The translations under genes and the position numbers were made by a program. Under the pieces are notes generated by a model that saw nothing but the letters and a program-made list of their open reading frames with translations, made no database searches and had not been told where the DNA came from. A stretch of 64,000 nt of DNA from Rutstroemia sp. NJR-2017a BVV2 (taxonomy: Eukaryota > Ascomycota > Leotiomycetes > Helotiales > Rutstroemiaceae): positions 434,001 to 498,000 of the forward strand of contig NJPS01000013.1 of NCBI GenBank assembly GCA_002946415.1, written 5' to 3'. Positions 24,101 through 34,573 of the stretch are shown here, piece after piece. The stretch's first letter is position 1, and every line of letters starts with the position of its first letter.

Positions 24101-27100
24101 AGAAATGGCAAGCCATCAAATATTGGTCCGCAGTTCGTCAATGTGGGCTCTTTTGTTTTGAAACCAGGCACTGAATTACCGGTTCTACGGGGCGGCATCG
24201 GTGAACTTTGTGTTTCAGGAAAGCTGGTCGGTAAAGGGTATCTCAATCGTCCGGATTTAACGAAGGAGAGATTTCCAACTCTGAAGCACTTCAATGAGCG
24301 GGTCTATCGTACTGGGGATCTTGTTCGCATCTTGCACGATGGTACATTCCTCTTCCTCGGCCGGGCGGACGATCAAGTGAAACTCCGGGGCCAGCGTCTT
24401 GAACTGGGAGAGATCAATGAAGTTATCAAGAAGACCAGAGATGATCTAGACGAAGTAGTCACATTGGTGCTGAAGCATACCACGCAAGCAAAAGAACAAC
24501 TAGTCACTTTCTTCGTATTGGCTGGCCAAAATAAATCTGATGCCGGCGAAGCAATTCCGGTCATGAGGGATGCATGTAAAGCACGCCTGCCGGGATATAT
24601 GGTTCCTACGCATTTCGTCCCTATCGAGGCTCTCCCTCTCAATGCGAATAACAAGGCAGACTCCAAACAACTCGCGGCGCTGTACAACAAACTGAGTGTG
24701 GAGGACCTCCAACGACTAAGCTATTCGAACCGAAATGACAAGGAATGGAATGAAGCAGAAAAAAGAGTCATTGATGTCATTGCTAGTGTCATGAACGTGG
24801 AAGTATCCGTTCTAAGTCAAAGTTCTAATCTTTTCGAGCTGGGACTCGACTCAATCTCCATCATTAGCTTCTCTCGCGCCCTTCAAAATTCAGGCTACGA
24901 AAATGCAAAGCTATCCGTCGTTAAAAGTAACCCCAATATTGGCCGTTTGGTTGAAGCAATCATAGTTGGAAGTTCGGACCGCAGCAAGGAAAATGCACAC
25001 ATTGCTGCAACTCAAGAAATAGCAGCCTTCGCACAACGACATGTGGTTAATATTTGCCGAGAATTGGGAGTGGAAGCTTCGGATGTTGAAAGTTTCGCAC
25101 CATGTACGCCTATGCAGGAGGGAATGATTTATAGGTTTCTTCAGAGCGAGAAGGCACTTTACTTCAACAAATTTCGGTATCGTCTGGCGGGTGGTGTCGA
25201 TACAAAGAGGCTTATGAGCGCGTGGCGGTCCGTGGTTACACATCTTCAGGTCTTGAGAACAAAGTTTGTAGCAACGGATGATGGGTTTGCCCAGGTAGTT
25301 CTGAAGTCTAGAGATTTCTTTGCAGATGAAGTGGGTGACTATGAGGTGATGGATAAATCTGTGGCGTTGAGGTCCCCTTGGTCTTTCGAAATTTCGAGTT
25401 CGACTCATGGCAGCATCATGGATTTGAGAATATTCCATGGACTTTATGATGGTAATAGTATGGGAATGATGCTGCGCTGTCTCTTGGATGCCTACAATGG
25501 TTCCGAAAATGTCCAATACGGTCCGGTATTCCACTCATCACTACCTCATGGGCCTTTGACGAAAATCACAGGAGCTGAGGAGTTTTGGAAGAATCATCTC
25601 AAGACTTGGTCGCATCAACCGCTCACTGAAAAGCAACATGCTACCAAGGACGTGAGAGTTTCTATGGAGCTCGGAAATCTCGAAGCGTTCGAAAAGGTGC
25701 GCAAGAACCTACAGGTCGCACCTCAGGCGATGATACAAGCAGCATGGGTATCCGTGATCCAGAAAATTATCTATCCGCGCCTTACCATTGGCCTCGTTAC
25801 ATCAGGACGAGCTATGGATTTTGAGGGAGCTGACAAAGTCGTTGGGCCACTATTTAACACGGTACCGTTTCACATTGACATCGCGTCCGGTACTAAAATG
25901 CAGCATTTGATACAGCAGTGTCATGACTTCAATATGAAGGTGCAGGATTACCAACACACTCCGTTGAAAGATATTCAAAAATGGAGCTCAGCGAAGCCAG
26001 GCCAATCTTTGTTTGGTACTCTCTTTGTGTTCCAGAGGTCAGAGACGGAAGAGGAAAGTTTTGCGAAGGAGCTATGGGTGGAGATTGAAGATGATGATGA
26101 TGAGAATATTGCAGATGTAAGTTATGCATTAAGTCAGGAAGGAGATGATGCTAATTTCTTTTTAGTATCCACTGGCGTTCGAGGCTACGCTCAGTCATGA
26201 TAGCACGAAGTTGACTCTGACACTAGTTGCAAAAGGCTCGGTGATGACGAGGAGTGAGGCGAATGACATTTTGGAGCAAGTGAGCGTCTCGATAGGGCAT
26301 ATTGTCGATGGTGAGAATGATCTGATCTCCACGAGCTTGCAGAATGATGCCACGGAACCAACCGTAAATACGGTAGCGGAGAAGTCGCCTGCACTGGTGA
26401 ACCATTCTTCCAACGATTTCGCATGGACCAAAGAAGCGCAAATCATCCGGACTGAGATCGTTAGTTTATCCAAATTAGAGGAGGCGAATGTCAATGAGCA
26501 CTCGTCAATTTTTGAACTTGGACTTGACAGTATCGACGTCATTAAACTGTCTTCCCGAATCAGAAATCAAGGTATTCAGATTCCCGTCAGTTTGATCATC
26601 AGGTGCCAGACTATCGCAAATATGTGCTCAAAGATTTCTACCTCGGATGACAAGCAAGAGGGTTATGTACCTGGAAAGCGGCTTGAGGAACTACGGGGCC
26701 AGCTGAAGGAATGTTTACACAATCGACTACCGGATGATGTTGAGGATGTTTTGCCAGCTACGCCACTGCAGCAGAGTATGGTAAACGAGATGATTAGATC
26801 TGGGTTCAAAAGATATTTCAATATTGAGGTGTTCCAGTTGAATAAAGATGTTAAAGAAGTGGTGTTAAAGGGGGCCGTGGATTTGGTTGTTTCTCGGTCT
26901 CCAATCTTGAGGACTACTTTCATGGAGGTGGATGATCCTCAATTGATTGTGAGCTATGCGCAGGTCGTTCATAGCGAACTATCAAAGGTGTCATTACCAA
27001 TCAAGCCTGCTGGGACGGAAAATATCGACGACTTCATGACGAGAGCCAATTTTGAACTCGTCTCCACGGCTTCCATTGACGGCGGTTTGTTCCAAGCACA

Positions 27101-29789
27101 TTTTGTGACTGTCGAAGGTACGGGATATATGATCATGGCCATCTCGCATGCACTCTATGATGGCCGATCTCTTCGAGCAATTCATGAAGATATCACAAGA
27201 GCTTATCGCGGTCTGGAGATATCAAGACCGAATTCTTCGCCCTTCCTTGAGCAGGTTTTCGAATCAACTACCGACGAGGCAAGAAACTTTTGGAAAATTA
27301 CGCTCTCAAATCTTCCAGTCGCTGTTCTTTCAAAGAAAAATTTGCAAGGACCTGAGTCACAAGTTGTTCATCGCCTGGAGAGGCAATCTAAAGTATCTCT
27401 CTCGAAAGTCGAAGCACTCTGCAAATCTTCTCGCATCACGCTTCAGACATTAGGACAAACATGTTGGGCGCTAGTCCTGGCACAACTCATGGGACAACTT
27501 GATGTCGTATTTGGGACCGTTCTTTCCTGCCGCGACACAGAGGAAGCTGATCAAGTTATGTTCCCGTTAATGAATACCGTCGCAGTACGATCGGTCCTGC
27601 ATGGGACTTTCGGGGAAATGTTAAAGTACACGCAGGAAATGAGCGACACCACTCGTCAATACCAGCATTTCCCGCTTGGGACAGCTCAAGCGTACGCCAT
27701 GGCATCTCGAAACAATACAACCAAAGACACTACACTTTTCGATACTCTCTTTATCTATCAAGGCCGTCGTCCGCACGAAGAAGCAGAGCCTTTGTATCGA
27801 TCCGTGCAGGGTATGGCGGATGTTGAGTTCCCGATCTGTGTTGAGATGGAAATTGTTGATGATAAGTATTTGGCGTGGACGACGGCTTGCAAAGCGGTTG
27901 CAAGAAATGAGAAGGAAAGTGAGGAGTTGCTGGATGCTTTAGATGCTGTTCTTCAGCGTATTATTGATGATTTGGATGCGAATGTGCTCACGACGGATGA
28001 TGACGGTGTTTCCGTTTGCGGGCTACCTAAGTTTCAACTTCGAGACCCTAATATTGATTCCACAAGCAAGCGACCAAGGGAAGAAGTCAGTAGCGAATGG
28101 TCGCAGGTTGAGCTTGATCTACGGAAAGCGTTGAATGAGATCTCTGGAGTTCCTGAAGACAATATACTCAAGGATTCTACGATCTTTCATCTTGGTTTGG
28201 ATTCGATTCTGGTTTTGAAACTTCCGACGCTTCTGAGAAAATATGGGATTAAGCTGGGAGTTTCGGATATCTTGAAGTATTTGACGATTGGATCTATGGC
28301 TGAATCATTGAAAGGGGGTGAAGAGAAGCAAGAATCGGTTGTAGATATTGACGCAGTACTCACTAAGTCAACGCCCACGCTGGATGAGGCAACGGCCGAG
28401 GAGATGTGGATGGCGATGGGCGAAATTCAATATGTTATGCCAGCCACAGCGGGACAAGTTTATATGCTAAGGAATTGGCAAAACTCTCAAGGGGTTCTGT
28501 TCTATCCTACTTTCAAATATCGGTTCGACGGAAATCTGGAGAAAGACAAATTAGATTCTGCTTGGAAGACATGGTTGCAAAGGCACGATATCCTGCGTAC
28601 TGGGTTCATGGAGCAAGATTCGAAACTCATCCAGGTCGTTTTCAAAGATCCACCTAATGAGATAGTGTATGTTGAGGAAGGAGACAAGATGCCTGCCAGA
28701 TGCAAGACCGAATACCTCAACCATCCGCCGTTGAACCTTACTGTCCTGAAAACAAATAATTCAGATGCAGAAGCAGAACTCCAGCTCACTATCCATCACG
28801 CGCTCTACGATGGAATCAGTCTACCGGTTTTGATCTCAGAACTCCAGGCTCTCTACCACAACAAATCAATTCCAAATTCTTCTTTCAGCTTTAAGAACTT
28901 CGTTGCCCAGACAATTGCTTCGACAGATACAGCAACAGTTAAAGAAAACTGGACATCTTATCTCTCCGGTGCGATAGCTCAACCACCTTCTTCACCAGTA
29001 TCAAATAAAAATAGAATCGAATTATTCCATACTCCTATTCCCGCATCGAACTTACGGGTAGCTGCTCAAAAGGCAGGCGTGTCAATCGATCATCTCCTGC
29101 TTGCCTTGGTCGCACGGCTCTATTCTAAGAAACTATCCAAAGAGGCACCTACAAACAAAGCCGAAAACTCAGACACAAATCAAGATGTTCTGCTAGGAAT
29201 ATACCTAGCAAATCGTGCACCACACGGCGAAGATCTCTCACATCTCGCAGCTCCGACGTTGAATCTGCTTCCTCTGAAGATCAGTGCGAACGCAATGAAG
29301 GACTCGGAACTTGAAGACCTAGCAAATAGTGTACAGAAGAATCTGGGAATGCTGTCAGAGAAAGGTATGACTGGAGTTGGGCTAGACGATATTTACAGGT
29401 GGACGGGACGGAAGGTGGGGATTTGGGTGAATATCTTACGTGGAGTTGATGAAAACTCGGAGGAGAATGTACGGAAAGAGAGAGGTTGGGAACAAATCAA
29501 CGAAGCTGCACCGAGAGAGAGAGTTCTTGATGTGAGTGTGAGTGATGAGTTGAATGAGAAGTTGGAGAAGAGGGATGAGGAGGCGTTTTGTGTAAGTTCT
29601 CCCCCAGTCATGCGAGGTGTCGAGTATAGGTGGCTAATATGACGTGATGCACAGCCGGCGATAGATGTCGAGATGAGGTACAATTCTAAGGATCAGACGA
29701 TTGATATGGGGATTTTTGCGCCGGAGGAGTTGATGGGGTTGCAGGAGGCTAGGGAGTGGGTGGGGGAGGTGGGGAGGGTGTGGGGTTGA
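15143..29789 (+). CDS. sidC: Ferrichrome-type siderophore non-ribosomal peptide synthetase (ferricrocin synthetase, SidC/NPS2-like)
   Basis: Three exons (15143-26116, 26166-29591, 29655-29789) join two long frames into one 4,844-aa protein. The 49-nt intron reconnects ...DENIAD to YPLAFEATLS, and the 63-nt intron adds the last 44 residues. Domain order is A-T-C-A-T-C-T-C-A-T-C-T-C-T-C. A-domain core motifs (YTSGSSGTPKG, FTSGSTGTPKG, YTSGTTGTPKG) lie at ~178, 1219 and 2834. The six T-domain serines are at ~563, 1624, 2173, 3237, 3780 and 4338. C-domain HHxxxD motifs are at ~751, 1825, 2367, 3431 (FHGLYDG), 3985 (SHALYDG) and 4535. There is no thioesterase; the final C domain presumably cyclises the hexapeptide, as in known ferrichrome synthetases. 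By-eye specificity residues are DVFEMIMIH (A1), DVFSVAGNI (A2) and DVLDIGGIG (A3); A3 probably loads the acylated hydroxyornithine. Start uncertain: open frame extends to 15023 without ATG. Confidence 0.93.
26117..26165 (+). other. Intron 1 of the siderophore NRPS (49 nt)
   Basis: GTAAGT donor, a CTAAT branch-like sequence close to the acceptor, and a TTTTTAG acceptor. Exon 1 ends on a codon boundary and the next exon restores the C-domain sequence. Without splicing, the protein would stop at 26200 and lose two T-C pairs. Confidence 0.9.
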
Positions 29790-30077
29790 TGAATGGTGGT
29801 GCTGTTTTTCAGGGGTTCTGTCGAGTTGGAGGTTCTGTATTTAGTTTATTCCATTTGGGGGATTTGATTGTTTGCTCGTTAGTTTATGTGGTCTTGCTTT
29901 ATACTGCAATTGTAGCTGTTAAATTGAGCTTGACTGCTTGTTTCCGTGGTCTTGGGGTATTCATTTTATCAGTTTATAGATCGGTTAAGGTGAAATGGAA
30001 TAGACTGAAATAGGATTCTTGATACTACAATAAGGCACGTACTAAACCAAAAGGGATCTGGCATACATCTCACAGTT

Positions 30078-31035
30078 TCATACACTTGAAGACGTCTCAG
30101 TCCCTGCTGGTGTTCCAAGATTTCCACTCACAAACACCACCAAAACCGCAGCATACGCTGCGCAGCCGGCAAAGACTTCTGATCTTTTTGCATTTGTTGC
30201 AAAACCGACGCAGGCAGCAAAAGCAACCGTGTAACCAGCGATCAGGCCAAGTTTCTTCTCATCGCTGGAAACCCAGTAGAGATTGTAAATTGCCCCGAAA
30301 AGAAGAACCGCCGCCAAGACGAGATTTAGGAGGGCCACGGTAAGTTTCAGTCGTCTTTCAGAAAAGTATACAAGTGGACCGTCTGTTCTTTTGACAGTGA
30401 AGAGGATCGCGAAATAGTATCGTAAGAACCTAGTCAGTCTATCCTCCTCGAGTTGACTTTTCAAAACCATTAGGTCGCTCGCGTTATCATATATCTGACT
30501 GCTATGTCCCCCCAACGTAGGATATGCTCCATCGGTCCCAGACACGTGAACGTTATTGAACACATTCCAAAAGGCCGTCAGCGTTCGTGATGATGGCTTC
30601 TCGATCGACAGTAACGTGCTATCGAGCACAATTGCTTCTTCTGCTTCAAATCAGCTCCACTCCCTAACATTCCCCAAATCCACAGACTGTCAACTAACTG
30701 TACTCTTTCATCACTCTTCGAATCTCCTTCACAAGTTCCATCCTGTCCTTCTGTCGTGCGGTATCACGTGCTCGTTCTTTAAATTCGTTCCAGTTCCGCG
30801 CACACTGCTTGTCGACCATCGAACCTTTTACATCTTCTCTATCGTATTCATCTTGTCGCGCTTCCAACTCGGCCAACTCGCTTTGTAAATAGAGGATATT
30901 GCGCGCGGATAGACGATCGAAGCGACGGTATATTACTGTACTTTTGTCTTTGTCGCTGGCGATGAAGGATGCGAGAGATGGATAACCGCTGATATGGCGG
31001 ATTTCGACTGTTGCAAGTTCGACGTCGGTTGCCAT
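30078..31035 (-). CDS. DUF6594 family membrane protein
   Basis: Two exons (30699-31035 and 30078-30640) give 299 aa. The N-terminal half begins with the family hallmark (SGYPSLASFIASDKDKS, then YRRFDRLSARNILYLQSEL) and is charged and helical. The C-terminus has three hydrophobic segments (LTVALLNLVLAAVLLFGAI; LGLIAGYTVAFAACVGFA; VFAGCAAYAAVLVVFVSG), the usual DUF6594 pattern of a cytosolic N-terminal domain with a membrane-anchored tail. The intron uses a GTTAGT donor; alternative acceptors three bases apart would change one residue. The true ATG is 31035. Function is unknown in the family. It converges on the NRPS (288 bp between stops), which gives no evidence of a shared function. Confidence 0.85.
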
Positions 31036-31375
31036 CTTATGTGCTGATGTCAATACAGTTCGTTCACTTTTCCCCAAATATTTTACAAGGCTACCGGCAT
31101 GTCACTTTATGACCATGAAAGCCCTGCTGGAAGCCTTATGCAGTGGTTCGCATGGGTCGCTTGGGCGAAGCATATCTGACTCAATCGTGCGGGGTAGCAT
31201 CTTCACTTCTTCATATACTTTTATAGATCGCAGTACTTGCAACTCAGCTACCGACGTGTCACAAAATATCTTCTTTCATAGAAATTGCTTTGTTCCAAGT
31301 CAGTGACGGATGTTGATGCCATCACCACCTTCTAAAATATTCTGCTTTTGTAGGTTAAGAGACTGACACACAGTC
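31036..31375. promoter_or_regulatory. Short bidirectional promoter region
   Basis: Only 340 bp separate the divergent starts of the DUF6594 gene and the retropepsin/zinc-finger gene, so the two may share elements. No defined motif was recognised. Confidence 0.5.
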
Positions 31376-33598
31376 ATGGATATCGACATCTATGATCCCG
31401 AAGATGTTGGGCCACCAAAGAGCCCGCTTATGCAGCCGATGTCCATTCCTTTAGATGATGAAGATGATTATCAAGTGAGTAGATTCAATAGCCGGGATGG
31501 TTAGATTCAATCCTTCAGATTCATTAATCGCTCGAGAAGCTATCAGCTAATCTCACATTATAGTGGCGTGAAGATAGTGAGCCTTTCGATGGTAGATTGA
31601 GCGCTTTCGTGTTGGATTTATTTCCAGGATTGATAGAAGAGAAAGAGCCGGAAGAGGATGATGCTTTTATGTTGTGTTCATCTCCAAAAAATGAGAATCA
31701 CTACGATATCACCCCTCTCTATGCTGATCGTCCCCCACTCCATCCGCAGATGGATCTGCCAATGATAGTCGGTGGTTTAACGATCCATTCTCGACCCGAT
31801 TCTGGATGCGAGGAGAATATCATGAGCGCTAAAATTGCTGCGGAACTAAATCTACCTATCATGCAGTCAGCAAAACACAAAAAGAGATTTCGAGTAGCCA
31901 ACGGGAAGGAGGTTGAGGCTATAGGTATGGTATCGACATACGGATGCTTTCCCAACGAGTACCACCAAGAGATGAGCTTAGACTTCTATGTGTTTCCTCG
32001 ACTAGTAACTCCGTTGATCATGGGGATGTCATTTCTGGCCTGGACCCATACTTTGACTGCTCATACGCATCGCCTCATGCCTCGCGAACCGCGCGTATCA
32101 GGTCCGTACCGAGTTAGTCTCGTGGATACCCCAACACGACGAATTCGTTGTATCGCCGCTTCTTCTCCGGCAATTGCGAATCCCGACACCGGATCAGACA
32201 TTGATCTTATTTCACTATCATATGCCATGCGGAGGCAGTTGCAACTTGAGTCTATCCACGATGAAGAATCCGAGGTCGAATTCGCTGACGGAAGCAAAGC
32301 ACGATTGACTGGTAAGGTCACGATCCCTCTAATTGTGTGTTCCGAATCACCTTTGGAAGGGGAAATGACTTTCTTTGTCTTGAATGATCTAACTTGTGAT
32401 ATTCTCTTTGGGGAAGATTTTCTTCATACAAATGAGATCTTCCAAAAACATCAAACTGCTTTTACAACAACTGATGCCGAAGGACCTTCCGACATCAATA
32501 CTATTTTGTGGTCGACCAGGGCAGAACAATGTTTTTCTCGACTTGTTAGTCGCAGGAAAGGAGAGATTCCGTCATCATCCATGACGGAAGGTCCCGCTAA
32601 TGTGACTTCAGGTAATATGACTCGCAAAAGAAACTCATGTTTGAAAACCTGACTCAAACTACAGAACCAGTCGACGCTCCGAGCTTACAGGACCAACGTG
32701 ATGCCAGAGAGCTCCATCGTCGTGAAATGGCAGAGAAGGCCATAGAGCAACTCACAGGACAAGAGGAAGAAACTGCTACCAGACTCGAAGCTGATCGGAG
32801 AGCCAGATACGATAGCGGTCTAGCATATTCGGCACCGGAACCAGATGCATTCTCAACGCCCTCTAGGAGTTTGCCCACCCCAAACATACAGAACACTGGC
32901 TCAACTACGCTACACTCAATCACTGATCTGTTAGGTTCAGTAGGCAGTCGAGCAAAGGAGAAAATTACACAACTGTGTTCACCCCTCTCGGGTTATGTTT
33001 ATGATGCGAGAAATATGAATGCTTCTCATGCCGACAACACACAAGATGAAGATGATGACAGATGGAGTCGTGCCGCTACACCTAGTACAGATGATTCCGG
33101 TGCAATCCCCGTCACGAGCATGGACCGATCCTCCACAGACGACATCCCGACTCTGCAGACTGGGAGCTACTCATGCAAGCACTCCGGATGCACCGCCGCA
33201 CCATTCCAGACTCAACATCTGTTGAACAGTCATATGAACATACACTCTAGCCATCGACCGCACTTTTGTTCAATAAAGGGATGTCCCAGAGGTGAAGGAG
33301 GGAGAGGATTTAAGAGGAAGAACGAGTTGATAAGACATGGCTTAGTCCATGACTCATCCGGCTACACGTGTTCGTTCTGCCCTGATCGTCGTGTGCACAA
33401 ACACCCACGACTGGAGAAGTTGCAGAGGTAAAAAATCTTCAGCGATTTTAATGAGACAAGACTAACCAGAGGTCACATAGGCGCGTGAGAGCTGATCATG
33501 CTGATAGAAATAAGGAAGATCTGCGGCTGCGTGAGGTTCTAACACAAAGACCTGAAGGTTCCATCAGGAGTCGGCGCCGTCCGTGCGGCATACCATAG
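31376..33598 (+). CDS. Protein with two retropepsin-like aspartic protease domains and C-terminal C2H2 zinc fingers
   Basis: Four exons (31376-31474, 31564-32611, 32665-33427, 33481-33598) give 675 aa with all frames closing. Domain 1 has RPDSGCEENIMSAKIAAEL (DSG at ~112-114), FRVANGKEV, and LVTPLIMGMSFL. Domain 2 has NPDTGSDIDLIS (DTG at ~241-243), VEFADGSKARL, and CDILFGEDFL at ~313-320. Both follow the retropepsin order of catalytic D-[ST]-G, flap region and hydrophobic I-[LM]-G-x-x-[FL]. A charged linker with a predicted coiled segment (~390-430) and a low-complexity region follow. Fingers: C553/C558/H572/H576; C584/C589/H607/H611; and a third with C618/C621 but no clear first His. Two domains in one chain could pair as a pseudo-dimer, since retropepsins act as dimers. 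No gag, RT or integrase is present, so this is a host gene. Substrate and DNA target unknown. Confidence 0.8.
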
Positions 33599-34573
33599 AC
33601 ATACCATACCATGTAATCTTACAAGAAATCTCAGATACATAGGTAATCATAGATCATCCGCTCCATTTCTTTTGAGATATATTATATCCATGGAAACATA
33701 CCTCAATGGTAGAGCCTCCAAATACCTTGAAAGAGTCGCCGTAGAGATCTCTACTTAACCGGGGCAGCAGTGAGAAAAGGACTGATAATATATATATCAC
33801 CACACTCGCACCAAGCGTGATGAAAATATCTCATGTGGCGGAAGCCATGGCACTCAACCATTCATTGCCCACCAACCACCATGTGCCAACTTCGTTTCCA
33901 ATGCGCAAAAGCCAAAACAGCATTACGAGTCTCAGAATGAACAAATAAAGCGCAAATACAACAGAGCAACAAGCAAACGTATCCAATCAAAGCAATGGCA
34001 CTTACTTCAATACCACGATACTGCTACTGCCAGCATCGAACCTCGCTAACACTACCTAGTAGTGAAATAAGCATCGCCAGAGCACAACTACGTGCACCAC
34101 GTTCCCAAACTACGTTCTGAGCCACGTTATTCATTGGATGAAACCCGCCAACTTCAAGTAGTTATGGCACTCGCCCATCTCCACCTCCCCCTAAACAAGA
34201 ACAACCGAACCAAAATCGGCTGAAACAAAATACCAGAATCCAAGTTATATGATCCTCGGTATCTGGACAAGGAAAGAACTAGCAAGTACAGCTATTCATC
34301 ATTCTTTCATCCTATCCTATCCTAGCGTAAGATATCATATACAAACAACCACCGTACCGTAGGTATCTCCATCTTCTGCCTTGCCTCTGTCCCCTTTCAT
34401 CTCCAGAACGTATAGGTACATGAAGTAAATATATATAAAAGCACAAGTACTGGTACGATGCCAGTCAATTCCAACCTGATCCCCAGTGAGTTAGTAAGAA
34501 ACGCCATTTTCGCCTGCTGTACAATGCATCTCATCTCATTCCATCCCCATCCGCCGTGATCATGCAAATAATC
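33599..34573. other. Convergent 3' intergenic region
   Basis: It lies between the zinc-finger gene (plus) and the mbp1-like gene (minus). AT-rich patches (e.g. 33660-33690, 34425-34440) are plausible 3' processing sequences. No gene or RNA recognised. Confidence 0.5.

Noticed and set aside
24911..25534. 207-codon minus-strand frame within the NRPS
   Set aside because: Antisense shadow of the T4/C4 region; no independent signals.
26191..26424. Apparent stop at 26200 splitting the NRPS into two genes
   Set aside because: A consensus 49-nt intron (26117-26165) joins the two frames exactly and restores C-domain sequence; the second frame begins with TTG, not ATG.
31376..33598. Interpretation of the retropepsin gene as a retrotransposon fragment
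   Set aside because: No reverse transcriptase, RNase H, integrase or long terminal repeats flank it; the gene has three well-formed introns and an intact frame.
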